NCBI GenBank assembly: GCA_002345145.1
Contig: DDVC01000131.1
Coordinates: 1 to 46,827, forward strand
Direction: 5' to 3'
DNA length: 46,827 bases
From: Bacteroidetes bacterium UBA2322
GTDB lineage: Bacteria > Bacteroidota > Bacteroidia > Chitinophagales > UBA2359
Each line of letters opens with the position of its first letter. Position 1 is the stretch's first letter. Shown here piece by piece: positions 36,550 to 44,862 of this stretch. The position numbers and the translations under genes are program-made. The notes beneath the pieces were generated by a model. The model did no database searches and was not told the DNA's origin. It saw only the letters and a program-made list of their open reading frames with translations.

Positions 36550-37992
36550 CTATAAGATAATTTCTTCCAGTGTTATTACTTTGTCTTTCAACAATGATGT
36601 ATAGTTAACTTGTAGAGAATCATCAGTTAAATCTACTAAAACACCATAGGCTCGAAAGTTAACGGGGCAAGCATTTTTGAAATCGGTAAGTTTCTTTTTT
36701 AAATTGGCATTTTCATTAAAAGATTTTACTGTTTCTTGCTTATATTTTAAATGATAAACAATAAAAATGAATTCTGAGGGTTTGGTTTTAACTACCTTTT
36801 CATATCCTTCAATACGGTATTTCATTTTGTCTATTGTAGCCCCTGATAAATTGACTGGTTTGATTTCACATATTGAAATGCCATTTGAAACTTTGAGCTT
36901 CAATACTAAATCAATATCTCCCAATGTATTAATTTGTTTACTCGCATTATCAGAATTTTGGGCATTCCAATTTCCCACTTCTCGTTTGATGTCATCAGAA
37001 TTAAAGGCGAATTTTGTTTTTAGTTCTATTTCGTTGTATAGTTGTGATTGATAAATAAAAAGAAATAAATCCAATTTAGTAGGTTGATAATAGGTATCGT
37101 CAAATTCATTAAAATGACGATATAGCAGGTATTCCATAAAAAAACCTAATGTGCCTCTTTCTACCACAGGATTTTTATCCACAAATGCCTTTAACATTAT
37201 TCCTAGCGCGCTCACTTCTAACTTACCTTTTTTACCAGTTTTTACCAATCCAAGTTTTTTGAGCTGCTTAACTATCTCTTCCGAAGGTTTAATATTGGGA
37301 ATGCCGCCTTTTAGATAAGTATCATCTAAAAATTGAACAGCATTTTGGGCTATTTCCCAATCAAAACTCATTGGCAAGTTTTCGTTATTTATTTCAATAA
37401 TCTCTTCACTACCCTCATAAGTGTACATAATGGGTAGTTTTTTAATTTGGGCATACATAGTCATAATAGGTATCACCCCCTTATAGCCCCCAGTTATGTT
37501 AATGACAGACTCATCATTAACAGCATCTAATGCCTCAATAAGTTTCTTAATTCCTGTTTCTTTGAAATCATTGACTTCTTTACTACTACTTTTTGATTTA
37601 AGCCGTAAACCTTCTACTATATGGTTGCCATATTGCCACTCAAATTTTACTTCTGTTATCTGCCATTTGGTTTTGTATTCGGGTTTCAGTAGCCATTCTT
37701 TGATGTATTTAGCACACAAAGGAGATAAAATGGTATCAGTACACACCAAATGCACAATTACAGGTTTTTGCAATTGTTCTTGTATTTTGGTGATGCTAGT
37801 TATTTCGGCAGATAAGGCGATGTCGCAATTTTTACACTCGGCAATAAGTTTAGATAATTTGTCATCTGTATTTTTATAATGCAAACCATTTTCGTCGCGT
37901 TCTGAAAAAGTTCTATCTGTTAAGCCATTAGTAGTAATTTTGGTATTTTCAATTAATGATGTACCTACAGTGGTTATAATGGTTGTAGCCAT
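36550..37992 (-). CDS. CARF effector with C-terminal PD-(D/E)XK nuclease-like domain
   Basis: The 480-residue protein begins TTIITTVGTSLIEN and continues with VHLVCTDT (80-87) and NITGGYKGVIPIMTMYAQ (165-182), which is the CARF type of the TIGR02619/APE2256 group. A winged-helix-like stretch lies at about 235-265 (EEIVKQLKKLGLV). The C-terminal ~200 residues contain GTLGFFMEYLLYRHF (Glu287), GDIDLVL (Asp359, Asp361) and ICEIKP (Glu376, Lys378), a PD-(D/E)XK pattern reminiscent of Card1/Can2-like effectors. It is therefore predicted to be a cyclic-oligoadenylate-activated DNase and/or RNase. It is inserted between cmr3 (14-base gap) and cmr4. The domain assignment is by eye; HEPN motifs are absent. 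Confidence 0.75.
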   Translation of the reverse strand: MATTIITTVGTSLIENTKITTNGLTDRTFSERDENGLHYKNTDDKLSKLIAECKNCDIALSAEITSITKIQEQLQKPVIVHLVCTDTILSPLCAKYIKEWLLKPEYKTKWQITEVKFEWQYGNHIVEGLRLKSKSSSKEVNDFKETGIKKLIEALDAVNDESVINITGGYKGVIPIMTMYAQIKKLPIMYTYEGSEEIIEINNENLPMSFDWEIAQNAVQFLDDTYLKGGIPNIKPSEEIVKQLKKLGLVKTGKKGKLEVSALGIMLKAFVDKNPVVERGTLGFFMEYLLYRHFNEFDDTYYQPTKLDLFLFIYQSQLYNEIELKTKFAFNSDDIKREVGNWNAQNSDNASKQINTLGDIDLVLKLKVSNGISICEIKPVNLSGATIDKMKYRIEGYEKVVKTKPSEFIFIVYHLKYKQETVKSFNENANLKKKLTDFKNACPVNFRAYGVLVDLTDDSLQVNYTSLLKDKVITLEEIIL

Positions 37993-38006
37993 GGAGTAAT
38001 AATTTT

Positions 38007-39119
38007 TTATTTTTCGTTAATATTTGGGGTTTTACCTACATAACAAATACCATAGCCTTGTTTTGCAAAGGTTTTCTCTTGGCAAATGCTATTTCTATAA
38101 ACATTAAAATGTTCGGCAAGTTGGGTAAAGGTTGCTTCTGTATTTGTAGTATCTAATAGTTCGAAGTAGTATACACTACCAGCAGGAATTGCTTTTTGCA
38201 TGGGTTTGGGTTGTTGTTGTGCTAAATCAAAACCGCCAATGGATAAAAATTTGCCAATGGCACAGGTCAATAATTTGACATTTATGCCTTCTATAATTTC
38301 ACCAGTAAGGTTGTTTGGATTAATAAAATCGGGTATGGCTCCTTGTGTAAAAATAGTTGGAGTGGCAATGTATAGTTTAAATTGCGTATCGGTATTATCG
38401 AAAGTAGGTAGTGCAATGGGTAGTTCATTGCCTTGCTGTATTATTGCTTTTTTACCTTCGCCACCTATGGTAGTTATAGTTTTATCGGCAATAGCCAAAT
38501 TTTTGAATTGCACATAGAATGATGTTTTAGTATTATTGCCTTTGCCTTCTAAACGACTCATACCAACGCGATACAAAGCTCCGATTCGGGTAGTCCGCGT
38601 TTCTTTGCTACGTGCTATACCCACTTTGGGTTCTATGGCGGTATAGTTTCTTAGATCATAGCACTCCTCTTTGTAATCACTAAATGAACTTATACCATTA
38701 AGGTATTCTTGAAATTGGTCGTAACGCAAATAATACCCTTCCAAATCCTCTACATCACCTTCTTCTTCGCATTTTAGTACTTTGGAAAAAGGATAGGACG
38801 ATATAGCTTGGGGAGTAGTGAGTGTTAAGCCTACAATATCATCACCGATACATACCAAATCTAATGGCATGGCAAAGGCGGGTATATTGTTAAAAAGCAA
38901 GCGCAAATCTTTGATTTCAAAATCAGCTGTTTCCCGTTCAATATCGGTAGATGTTTTTAAACCATTTTCAATGGCAAAGGCAGTGCGCAAAGAGCCGTAA
39001 AATACACTAGGCAATAAATTAGGAAAAAGACTGTTTGCCCATGTTTCTTCACCCATTGAAAATGGTTTAGCATCGCGAAAAAATACAGTGTCTAAGGGAT
39101 TTATGTTGAAAACAGACAT
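38007..39119 (-). CDS. cmr3: Type III-B subunit Cmr3 (Cas5 family)
   Basis: The 370-residue protein has the Cmr3 opening INPLDTVFFRDAKPFSMGEETWANSLFPNLLPSVFYGSLRTAF (RAMP strand and the PS-x-x-x-G loop). It also has IEPKVGIARSKETRTTRIGALYRV and a late glycine-rich IGKFLSIGGFD. Cmr3 binds the crRNA 5' tag with Cas10 at the foot of the complex. It starts three bases after cas10 and is tightly linked to it. Confidence 0.88.
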   Translation of the reverse strand: MSVFNINPLDTVFFRDAKPFSMGEETWANSLFPNLLPSVFYGSLRTAFAIENGLKTSTDIERETADFEIKDLRLLFNNIPAFAMPLDLVCIGDDIVGLTLTTPQAISSYPFSKVLKCEEEGDVEDLEGYYLRYDQFQEYLNGISSFSDYKEECYDLRNYTAIEPKVGIARSKETRTTRIGALYRVGMSRLEGKGNNTKTSFYVQFKNLAIADKTITTIGGEGKKAIIQQGNELPIALPTFDNTDTQFKLYIATPTIFTQGAIPDFINPNNLTGEIIEGINVKLLTCAIGKFLSIGGFDLAQQQPKPMQKAIPAGSVYYFELLDTTNTEATFTQLAEHFNVYRNSICQEKTFAKQGYGICYVGKTPNINEK

Positions 39120-39122
39120 GAA

Positions 39123-40844
39123 TTAGAATTTACGGTTAATAAAGTCGCACACATTAAGTGCGTTGATAAAATATTCAGTAGCATTAGATATGGCACTTGT
39201 TTGGTCATAAATCATACTTACTTTACAAGCTAATTCTGTGGCACTACCGCCCATGCCCTTATCTTGGCGTATAATCAAACGTTTTATTTCACTTTTGGTA
39301 ACATTGAGGAAATTTCTATCAGAAGCATTGGCTTCCCAAATTGCTACCTCTTCATTTAATGTCTTAATAAATTTAGCACTAAACTTGTTTTTTAAATCAT
39401 CAGTAATATCAGCTAAATATTCAGTTATCCAGTGAGTGTCCGCTTTCCAAGGTAACACAGTTTCATGTATCTCACCTGAATGTTTGAGTACGGCAATACC
39501 CAAGCAATCTTTACTAGTTCGGTGTTTTTTAGCTTTTTTCTCCATTGCTCGTGTATATTTTAATACCTCTCCTAATGGTGTTTTGTAGTGTGCAATACAC
39601 ACGCCAGCTGAGAAAGTTAAGTTCTCATCGGCAAAATCAGTAGCAAATTTTTCACGCAGTGCAGTTAATGTTGTAAAAAGTGTTGGCAATGTAAGCATAC
39701 CCAAAAAGTCGTCTCCGCCGGCATAGATACTTCGCCCATAATTCTTGCTATCTACAAAATCCTTCGCCCAACTTGCATAACTACTTAGTTTTTCGGATAA
39801 TTGATTGTGTATCTCTTTTGATGTACATGCTTCTATTTGTTTACCCATATTATCCGCATCAAAAACTAATACAGCATAGTATTTATGCAGTTTTAGGTTT
39901 TTGCTGGCTGCTAACTTTTCTATTCCTCGCAATAAATCAATGGCAGTTCGAATGAAATTTTCGCTAAAACGCTCCCCTTGTGACTTTAAATAATCTTTGT
40001 TTAAGTTTTCGCTAAAAAATAATTGCCCATTTATAGTGTCTAAATTTTTGCCAAAGTGTCTTAGAAATGCATTCAATTCTTTTGCATTTTTAAGAGCTTC
40101 TAAGGTAGCCATTAGTGCAATATTGGCAGTAGATTTAAAAGAAGGTGTTGCTTTATAGAAACGTTTTACAAAACTAATACCACATAAACCTTCGCCATGT
40201 TGTAGTTGCATTAACGAAACAGCGGCGGTATCTGTCGGTTCAAATAGCTGACAATTAGCATCTAAATACTTTCTTGTTACCACATCTGTACTATCTTTGT
40301 CTGTTTTACGGTAATATAGTGCATTATAAAAACCGTTCAAAGAGCATTTACGTCCAGTTTCAGATTGAGGCAATTGTTTAAAGCACCGGTAATTTTTGAT
40401 AGCTGCCAACTCTTTTTCTAAATTGGTCATGCTTTTTGAGTAATCTTCGGTTAATAATACTGCTGCCCAATAGGTTTCTAAAAAATCCGTAATTTGGTGT
40501 TCGCAAACCGCGTAATAGGTTGAACCAATTGAACTCAATACTATGTCTTCACGAAAAAAACGATGTACTTCATCGTTTAGTGCCTCTCCAAAATTAGCAA
40601 TATTATCACCAGTATATTTGGCTACAAAGCGATTGGGATAACTACTATTTACAGTAGTACCATCAAAGTATGGGTAGATAATTTCAACACTACTATGGTT
40701 TTCCCATGTACTTGTTGCCCATGACATGGCATAATGTATTAAATCGGATAGAATTTGACTGCCCGCATACAAATCTTGTGTCTTTCTTGCCTGAGCAATG
40801 AAAGACTGAACAGGTCCGATGGTGAAAAGGAATAGGTAGGTCAT
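39123..40844 (-). CDS. cas10: Cas10/Cmr2 cyclic-oligoadenylate synthase, HD-less
   Basis: The 573-residue large subunit starts directly with TIGPVQSFIAQARKTQDLYAGS, without the N-terminal HD nuclease domain of longer Cas10 proteins, so target-activated DNA cutting by HD is not expected. Palm 1 carries VLVFDADNMGK (Asp329, Asp331). Palm 2 carries the cyclase motif YAGGDDFLGML (Gly376-Gly377-Asp378-Asp379), fully intact. GVCIAHYKTPLGEVL and RAMEKKAKKH follow as in Cmr2. The complex should therefore act mainly through cOA signalling, matching the two CARF effectors in the locus. It starts three bases after the nuclease-like gene upstream. Confidence 0.9.
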   Translation of the reverse strand: MTYLFLFTIGPVQSFIAQARKTQDLYAGSQILSDLIHYAMSWATSTWENHSSVEIIYPYFDGTTVNSSYPNRFVAKYTGDNIANFGEALNDEVHRFFREDIVLSSIGSTYYAVCEHQITDFLETYWAAVLLTEDYSKSMTNLEKELAAIKNYRCFKQLPQSETGRKCSLNGFYNALYYRKTDKDSTDVVTRKYLDANCQLFEPTDTAAVSLMQLQHGEGLCGISFVKRFYKATPSFKSTANIALMATLEALKNAKELNAFLRHFGKNLDTINGQLFFSENLNKDYLKSQGERFSENFIRTAIDLLRGIEKLAASKNLKLHKYYAVLVFDADNMGKQIEACTSKEIHNQLSEKLSSYASWAKDFVDSKNYGRSIYAGGDDFLGMLTLPTLFTTLTALREKFATDFADENLTFSAGVCIAHYKTPLGEVLKYTRAMEKKAKKHRTSKDCLGIAVLKHSGEIHETVLPWKADTHWITEYLADITDDLKNKFSAKFIKTLNEEVAIWEANASDRNFLNVTKSEIKRLIIRQDKGMGGSATELACKVSMIYDQTSAISNATEYFINALNVCDFINRKF

Positions 40845-40847
40845 GGT

Positions 40848-41468
40848 TTATATCAATTTTTTAACTTTTTGCAATGTGTTGAATATGGTTTTAATATCAA
40901 AACTTTCATTCGCCTGATATGGACGACTAACGGCATAATTTGAACCCTCCAAAACCACAAAATACCAATCCTTTCCAACTACATACGCACCATAAAGCGA
41001 AAACGTATTTTGATTTATAAACTGAGCGGTCAGCATAGCTGCAAGTATCTGTCCGAGCGGGTCGGCTTGTGATGCTTTTTCTTTTTTGTATTCGTGCAAA
41101 AAAAAGTAAGGTACTTCGGGAAATTGCTGCCCTGATGCCAGTAGCCAATCTACTATGCCCGATAGTTCTATATCGTCTTTTTGCATTTGCAAAGGGCGTT
41201 GTGAAAAGGGATGATATCTTGTATTGCCTGTATAATCAACCAAGTAAAGTATTGGGGCAATAAATTGCATTTTGAGTTCATCTTCGTTCCAGTCCATAAA
41301 GTTTTCTGCCAAATTTGCTTGTAGTTTATCCAATTCTTTCTGAATAGGCGTGCTTACTTCGCTTTTCTCATCAACCCACTCCACAAGGCGGGGTAATGTC
41401 TTTTGCTTTTGCAAGCCAAATATCTTATTCAATTCCGACCAAGTACACTGTTCAAATGATTTTTTCAT
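40848..41468 (-). CDS. Putative PD-(D/E)XK-like nuclease family protein, inserted before cas10
   Basis: The 206-residue protein resembles a family of lone Bacteroidota proteins of unknown role. Core segments are WNEDELKMQFIAPILYLV, LSGIVDWLLASG and VPYFFLHEYKKEKASQADPLGQILAAMLTAQ. The order Glu ... Asp(VDW) ... Glu-x-Lys (HEYKKE) followed by an amphipathic helix is compatible with a PD-(D/E)XK nuclease. It lacks any cas-family motif. Its ATG overlaps by four bases the stop of an ORF carrying a cas10 N-terminal remnant, and its own stop lies three bases before intact cas10. This suggests it was placed into the cas10 5' region by recombination. Confidence 0.6.
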   Translation of the reverse strand: MKKSFEQCTWSELNKIFGLQKQKTLPRLVEWVDEKSEVSTPIQKELDKLQANLAENFMDWNEDELKMQFIAPILYLVDYTGNTRYHPFSQRPLQMQKDDIELSGIVDWLLASGQQFPEVPYFFLHEYKKEKASQADPLGQILAAMLTAQFINQNTFSLYGAYVVGKDWYFVVLEGSNYAVSRPYQANESFDIKTIFNTLQKVKKLI

Positions 41469-41599
41469 TTCTTGATAATACTTTTTTTTGCTTTCAGCAC
41501 TAAATTGCTCTCCTCAGATAAATCCTGTGTTTTGCGAGCTTGCGCAATAAAAGATTGTACGGGACCTATAGTGAAAAGGAAGAGGTGGTGGTGGGACAT
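41465..41599 (-). pseudogene. cas10 N-terminal remnant (44-codon ORF)
   Basis: The ORF starts one base after the cmr1-b stop. It encodes MSHHHLFLFTIGPVQSFIAQ and then ARKTQDL, nearly identical in protein to residues 1-26 of the intact Cas10 in this window. It then runs into unrelated SEESNLVLKAKKSIIKK and stops. At DNA level it differs from the intact copy at about 14 mostly third-codon positions in 63 bases, so it is not a fresh duplication. The stop overlaps the start of the nuclease-like gene (ATGA). It is either the relic of a disrupted second cas10 or a leader peptide kept for translational coupling. Confidence 0.8.
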
Positions 41600-41600
41600 A

Positions 41601-42473
41601 TTATTGCTGTGTTTTTAAGGCTTTTATAAATTCTTCTTGTTTAGATGCATTTTTTAAATCACGGTCAGGTTTAGTATTTAGAGTAGTAAGCAGTATATAA
41701 TACTGCGTTTCCTTTTCGGCTTTTACAACGGATACATAAATAGGTGAGGCAAATCTTGTTTTTCCTTTGGCATAACCCAAACTATCATCACTATATTTGT
41801 GAGAAGCGTTGCCAATTGCTATTAATGCTTTTTCGTAACTCATAAAAGATTTGCCTATTTCTGCTGTTTTAAACCACTCGTAAGCAAGACTATTATTTGT
41901 TGTAGAAAGTGTTTTCCAAAAATCATCTATTTCTGCTTTAGTTTGAAAACTGAGGGTATTATCTATTTTTGTTATCATGACACTACCAAACCCTCTGCGC
42001 TCGCGATTGCCTAAACCACCTAAAATAAAAGTTGTTTTTACTAATATTATCAGCTCATTTCTTGTAATTGCACTATCATCAAATTTTATAGTTAGCTCAA
42101 AAGTATGCAGCATGGCTTTTTGCTGTTTCCCTTTGCCGCAAAATCCCGAATCGCAGCCCGATACTTTACAGCCATACTGTATATGATGGGGAGTTCCTGA
42201 AATTTGTATTGGTGTAGATTTACTAATTTGAGGAGGCATAAGAATTAACTTACTCCTCAAATTAATTTCTTTATTTGCATCATCTTTGTAGCTGCCTCCA
42301 AATATTTTTGTTTCTTTCTCTCGTAGTTCTCTTATCGAGTTTTCATTTTGCAGCGCCCGCCACCAAAAACGCATAGCCCCTTTTATAGACGGTGCGCGTA
42401 GTTCGGGCGTAGTGCCTGCCCCACTCAAAAACATGGGCGTTATTGTTTCGCAGGTAAAAGTAATGCTGTGCAT
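41601..42473 (-). CDS. cmr1: Cmr1-type RAMP protein, copy b (Cas7 family)
   Basis: The 290-residue protein starts MHSITFTCETITPMFLSGAG. The Cmr1 signature RAPSIKGAMRFWWRA (27-40) and the glycine loop ILGGLGNRERRGFGSV (150-165) are intact. Cmr1 caps the end of the Cmr filament near the 3' part of the crRNA-target duplex. Compared with copy a, the first ~40 residues are almost the same and the rest is strongly diverged. It has a private Cys cluster (Cys102, Cys107, Cys112 with His96-His97) that could bind zinc. It lies one base before the cas10 remnant and has its own copy of the duplicated leader. Confidence 0.85.
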   Translation of the reverse strand: MHSITFTCETITPMFLSGAGTTPELRAPSIKGAMRFWWRALQNENSIRELREKETKIFGGSYKDDANKEINLRSKLILMPPQISKSTPIQISGTPHHIQYGCKVSGCDSGFCGKGKQQKAMLHTFELTIKFDDSAITRNELIILVKTTFILGGLGNRERRGFGSVMITKIDNTLSFQTKAEIDDFWKTLSTTNNSLAYEWFKTAEIGKSFMSYEKALIAIGNASHKYSDDSLGYAKGKTRFASPIYVSVVKAEKETQYYILLTTLNTKPDRDLKNASKQEEFIKALKTQQ

Positions 42474-42565
42474 AATGGTTGTTGTTATTTTCCAGGGCAA
42501 TTATACAAAATGTTTACCAAACCAAGTAGTTAATAGCGTGTTTTTTTGTTTCTAACTAAATTTTT
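42355..42565 (-). repeat. Direct repeat copy 2: cmr1 leader plus first ~40 codons
   Basis: This ~211-base segment is about 93% identical by eye to 45625-45841. It contains the noncoding leader of cmr1-b (with TACAAAATGTTTACCAAACC) and its first ~40 codons. Similarity stops abruptly on the coding side. Confidence 0.85.
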
Positions 42566-42655
42566 AAAAGTTGTTTGTGTGTTGGGTTTTTATTCTTGTT
42601 GGTGTAGTGTTGTATGATTGAACGGGAGGGTAGGGCGGGGAGGAGAAAGTTACTG

Positions 42656-43417
42656 TTATAGAAATTTAATTTTGAGCATGGAATAAAAAGCGGGTAATAA
42701 ATTATACTCGTCTGATAGTTCGTTGGTTATGTCAATACCATTTTGTAAACGATTCATCAAAATCCAATAGGTTGTATATCGCATTTCACAAAGCGTTGGA
42801 TGTTGCAAACCCAGAAACTTGATAGTAAAATCTGCCTTTTGTTGTTGTTTGGTAGTACATTCAGTATTTGGTACAATGACAACCTGTTTATATTCCTCTT
42901 GTAATTCGTAATCGAAATAGGCTTCTATGTTTATTTCCCATAAAGGGTTTAAAAACAAATTATCATCAAGCTGTGTTGGGTTGTAATTGCCATCTTTGAA
43001 GTGAGCGCAAAACTCTTTTATCGGCATATTGTCTTCAATTTCTTCAACTGTACAATCAAAACCATTGCAGGAAAGTGCCAAATTGCTTTGCTCAAACACT
43101 AACGTTCTTTTATTTTGTGCTTTTAGCTCTTTTTGCGTTTGTACGTGTTCTATGTGTGCGCGTCCTTGTGAAGCATCGTTTTCTGTTGTTTTTGCGGGTA
43201 TTTCTTGCTCGCAGTAAACACATAAGCCCTTTTGTTCGTTGTGCAAATGGGCAAAAAGATTTATGTATGCATTGCGACCAACGGCAATCCGCTCACCATT
43301 TTTGGGTTTTTCAGTAATTTTCTTTAATTTCTCCCAGTCTCCGTGTAATCTTTGTCCATATTGAGCAAGAAAATCGTCAAAAACTATACATCGGGTAGAT
43401 TTATCAATATATCTCAT
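42656..43417 (-). CDS. ptuB: Septu nuclease PtuB (HNH, TIGR02646-like)
   Basis: The 253-residue protein has an HNH fold with zinc-type pair CVYC (Cys66, Cys69), the catalytic-looking HIEH (88-91), and Asn112 with Cys117 in SNLALSCNGFDC, which is the TIGR02646 pattern. In Septu systems PtuB is the nuclease partner of PtuA and damages nucleic acid when the complex is released on infection. Its ATG overlaps the ptuA stop by four bases. Related HNH-ATPase pairs also serve as retron effectors, but no reverse transcriptase is present here. After its stop there is a 182-base gap holding the repeated cmr1 leader. Confidence 0.82.
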   Translation of the reverse strand: MRYIDKSTRCIVFDDFLAQYGQRLHGDWEKLKKITEKPKNGERIAVGRNAYINLFAHLHNEQKGLCVYCEQEIPAKTTENDASQGRAHIEHVQTQKELKAQNKRTLVFEQSNLALSCNGFDCTVEEIEDNMPIKEFCAHFKDGNYNPTQLDDNLFLNPLWEINIEAYFDYELQEEYKQVVIVPNTECTTKQQQKADFTIKFLGLQHPTLCEMRYTTYWILMNRLQNGIDITNELSDEYNLLPAFYSMLKIKFL

Positions 43418-44862
43418 TGTATGACTGCTTGTTTTTTTCGTTTGAGCAATAATAGTTCATACTGCAATAGCATAATGAAAGGATCTTGTTTGCCTAACTT
43501 TTGAGTTAATTGTACGATTAGTTTGGTAATTTCCTCGGTGTCAAACGTTTTATTTTTCAATGACTGTGTTATGGTATTAATTGCTTGTTGTGTTTCAATG
43601 TTTCGCAATGGCACTGACATAACATATTGCAAAATTCTATTGGGTTCTACGCCATTTATAAACACCCCCAAATCTTCTATCGATACTGCTTTGTTCTCTG
43701 TTAATAAGTATGTAAATTGGGGTCTCGTTTTTTCGGAACTCAAAACCATGGCGCTATGCGTAGTAACCACAAACTGCACCTCCGGGAAAATTTCCATCAA
43801 TTTATCAATAACTTTTTGCTGCCACTTAGGGTGCAAATGCAAATCTACCTCATCTATCAATACAATGCCTTTACCTTGCAGCAAATCACCTTCTGTATTT
43901 GCCAAAAAAAGGCGGCGCACCAAATCGGCAACCATGCCCAATAGGAACTTTTCGCCCGAAGACAGTTGGTTTAAGTAGAGTATTGATGTTTTACCATTGG
44001 TTATTTTATCAATCAGTACCTCGTCAAATAGTGAGCCGTATTGAATCCGCAAATTACCATAAGTAGCGCCTTTGTTTTCGGTTTCAGTGTCATTTAACAT
44101 AATGGCAATGGCGGTTTGCAAGGCATCTATAAAGCGGTCGTTTTGCCGGCGGTCTTGGAACATGCTTTTTTGGCGGCGGTCTAAGAGCAGCAGTACTTGT
44201 TCAAACCTAAATTCGCGCGACTCTAAGGCATTTTTGTAAGTATCGGTAATAGCTAAGTCTGTAATCCTTGCCATACCATCTATGGTTGTTTTTTCGGTAT
44301 CGGTATTGATGCTATTGCAACCGTAATATACCAGTACGGGCAAGTTTTTCAGTTCTCCTTTTAGGTATTTATTGTACAGGTGCAGAGCAAAATCGGGAAG
44401 GATTTCCTCTTTTGTGGCATTATCGGGTTCAATTGTTTCTGTATTGTTTTGGGGTAGGTAAAATTTTTCTACATTAGTGCTTTTATCGCCCGTAGCGCGC
44501 AGTACAAAACCTGCCTCTGTTATTTCGCTTTCTTCATATTCTATTGAGTCGTATTCTGTTTGGCGGCGAGCATTTATCCGAATTTCAAGGGCACATTCTA
44601 ATTCCTCGCTGTTGTTATTTACATCGTAATTTTTCTTTTTTACGGGGTCTAATGGCGCAGGAAAATTATACATTTTTCCGCCCGTTATTTGGTGGCGTAG
44701 ATACATCAATCCAATAGCAATGGCATCTAAAATTGTGGTTTTTCCCGATGCGTTATCGCCAATTAATACTGTTAAACGTGGGTCGAATCTTAATTCTATG
44801 GCTTGTTCAAAGCCCCTGAAACCTTTAAGGCGCAGCTTTGAAAGTTGTAGGTTATATTTCAC
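43414..44862 (-). CDS. ptuA: Septu ATPase PtuA (SMC/OLD-like AAA15/21)
   Basis: The 482-residue protein is an ABC/SMC-like ATPase. Walker A is GDNASGKT (35-42). The signature is LSSGEK (300-305). Walker B is IVLIDEVDLHLHP (333-345, Asp337, Glu338). The H-loop is TTHS (367-370). Together with the overlapping HNH gene this is a PtuA-PtuB pair. It starts at GTG 44862, overlapping the cmr1-a stop by four bases (GTGA), so its translation is probably coupled to cmr1-a. No TOPRIM domain is seen, which argues against OLD/Gabija. All ATPase motifs look functional. Confidence 0.83.
   Translation of the reverse strand: MKYNLQLSKLRLKGFRGFEQAIELRFDPRLTVLIGDNASGKTTILDAIAIGLMYLRHQITGGKMYNFPAPLDPVKKKNYDVNNNSEELECALEIRINARRQTEYDSIEYEESEITEAGFVLRATGDKSTNVEKFYLPQNNTETIEPDNATKEEILPDFALHLYNKYLKGELKNLPVLVYYGCNSINTDTEKTTIDGMARITDLAITDTYKNALESREFRFEQVLLLLDRRQKSMFQDRRQNDRFIDALQTAIAIMLNDTETENKGATYGNLRIQYGSLFDEVLIDKITNGKTSILYLNQLSSGEKFLLGMVADLVRRLFLANTEGDLLQGKGIVLIDEVDLHLHPKWQQKVIDKLMEIFPEVQFVVTTHSAMVLSSEKTRPQFTYLLTENKAVSIEDLGVFINGVEPNRILQYVMSVPLRNIETQQAINTITQSLKNKTFDTEEITKLIVQLTQKLGKQDPFIMLLQYELLLLKRKKQAVIQ

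Noticed and set aside
41465..41599. Possible frameshift in an otherwise complete second cas10
   Set aside because: Similarity ends after about 26 codons and the following DNA belongs to another gene; no further cas10 sequence lies between the relic and the intact gene.
43414..44862. ATPase gene considered as an OLD/Gabija nuclease
   Set aside because: No TOPRIM domain is visible; the overlapping TIGR02646-like HNH partner points to Septu.
42656..44862. ATPase-HNH pair considered as a retron effector
   Set aside because: No reverse transcriptase and no candidate msr-msd RNA nearby.
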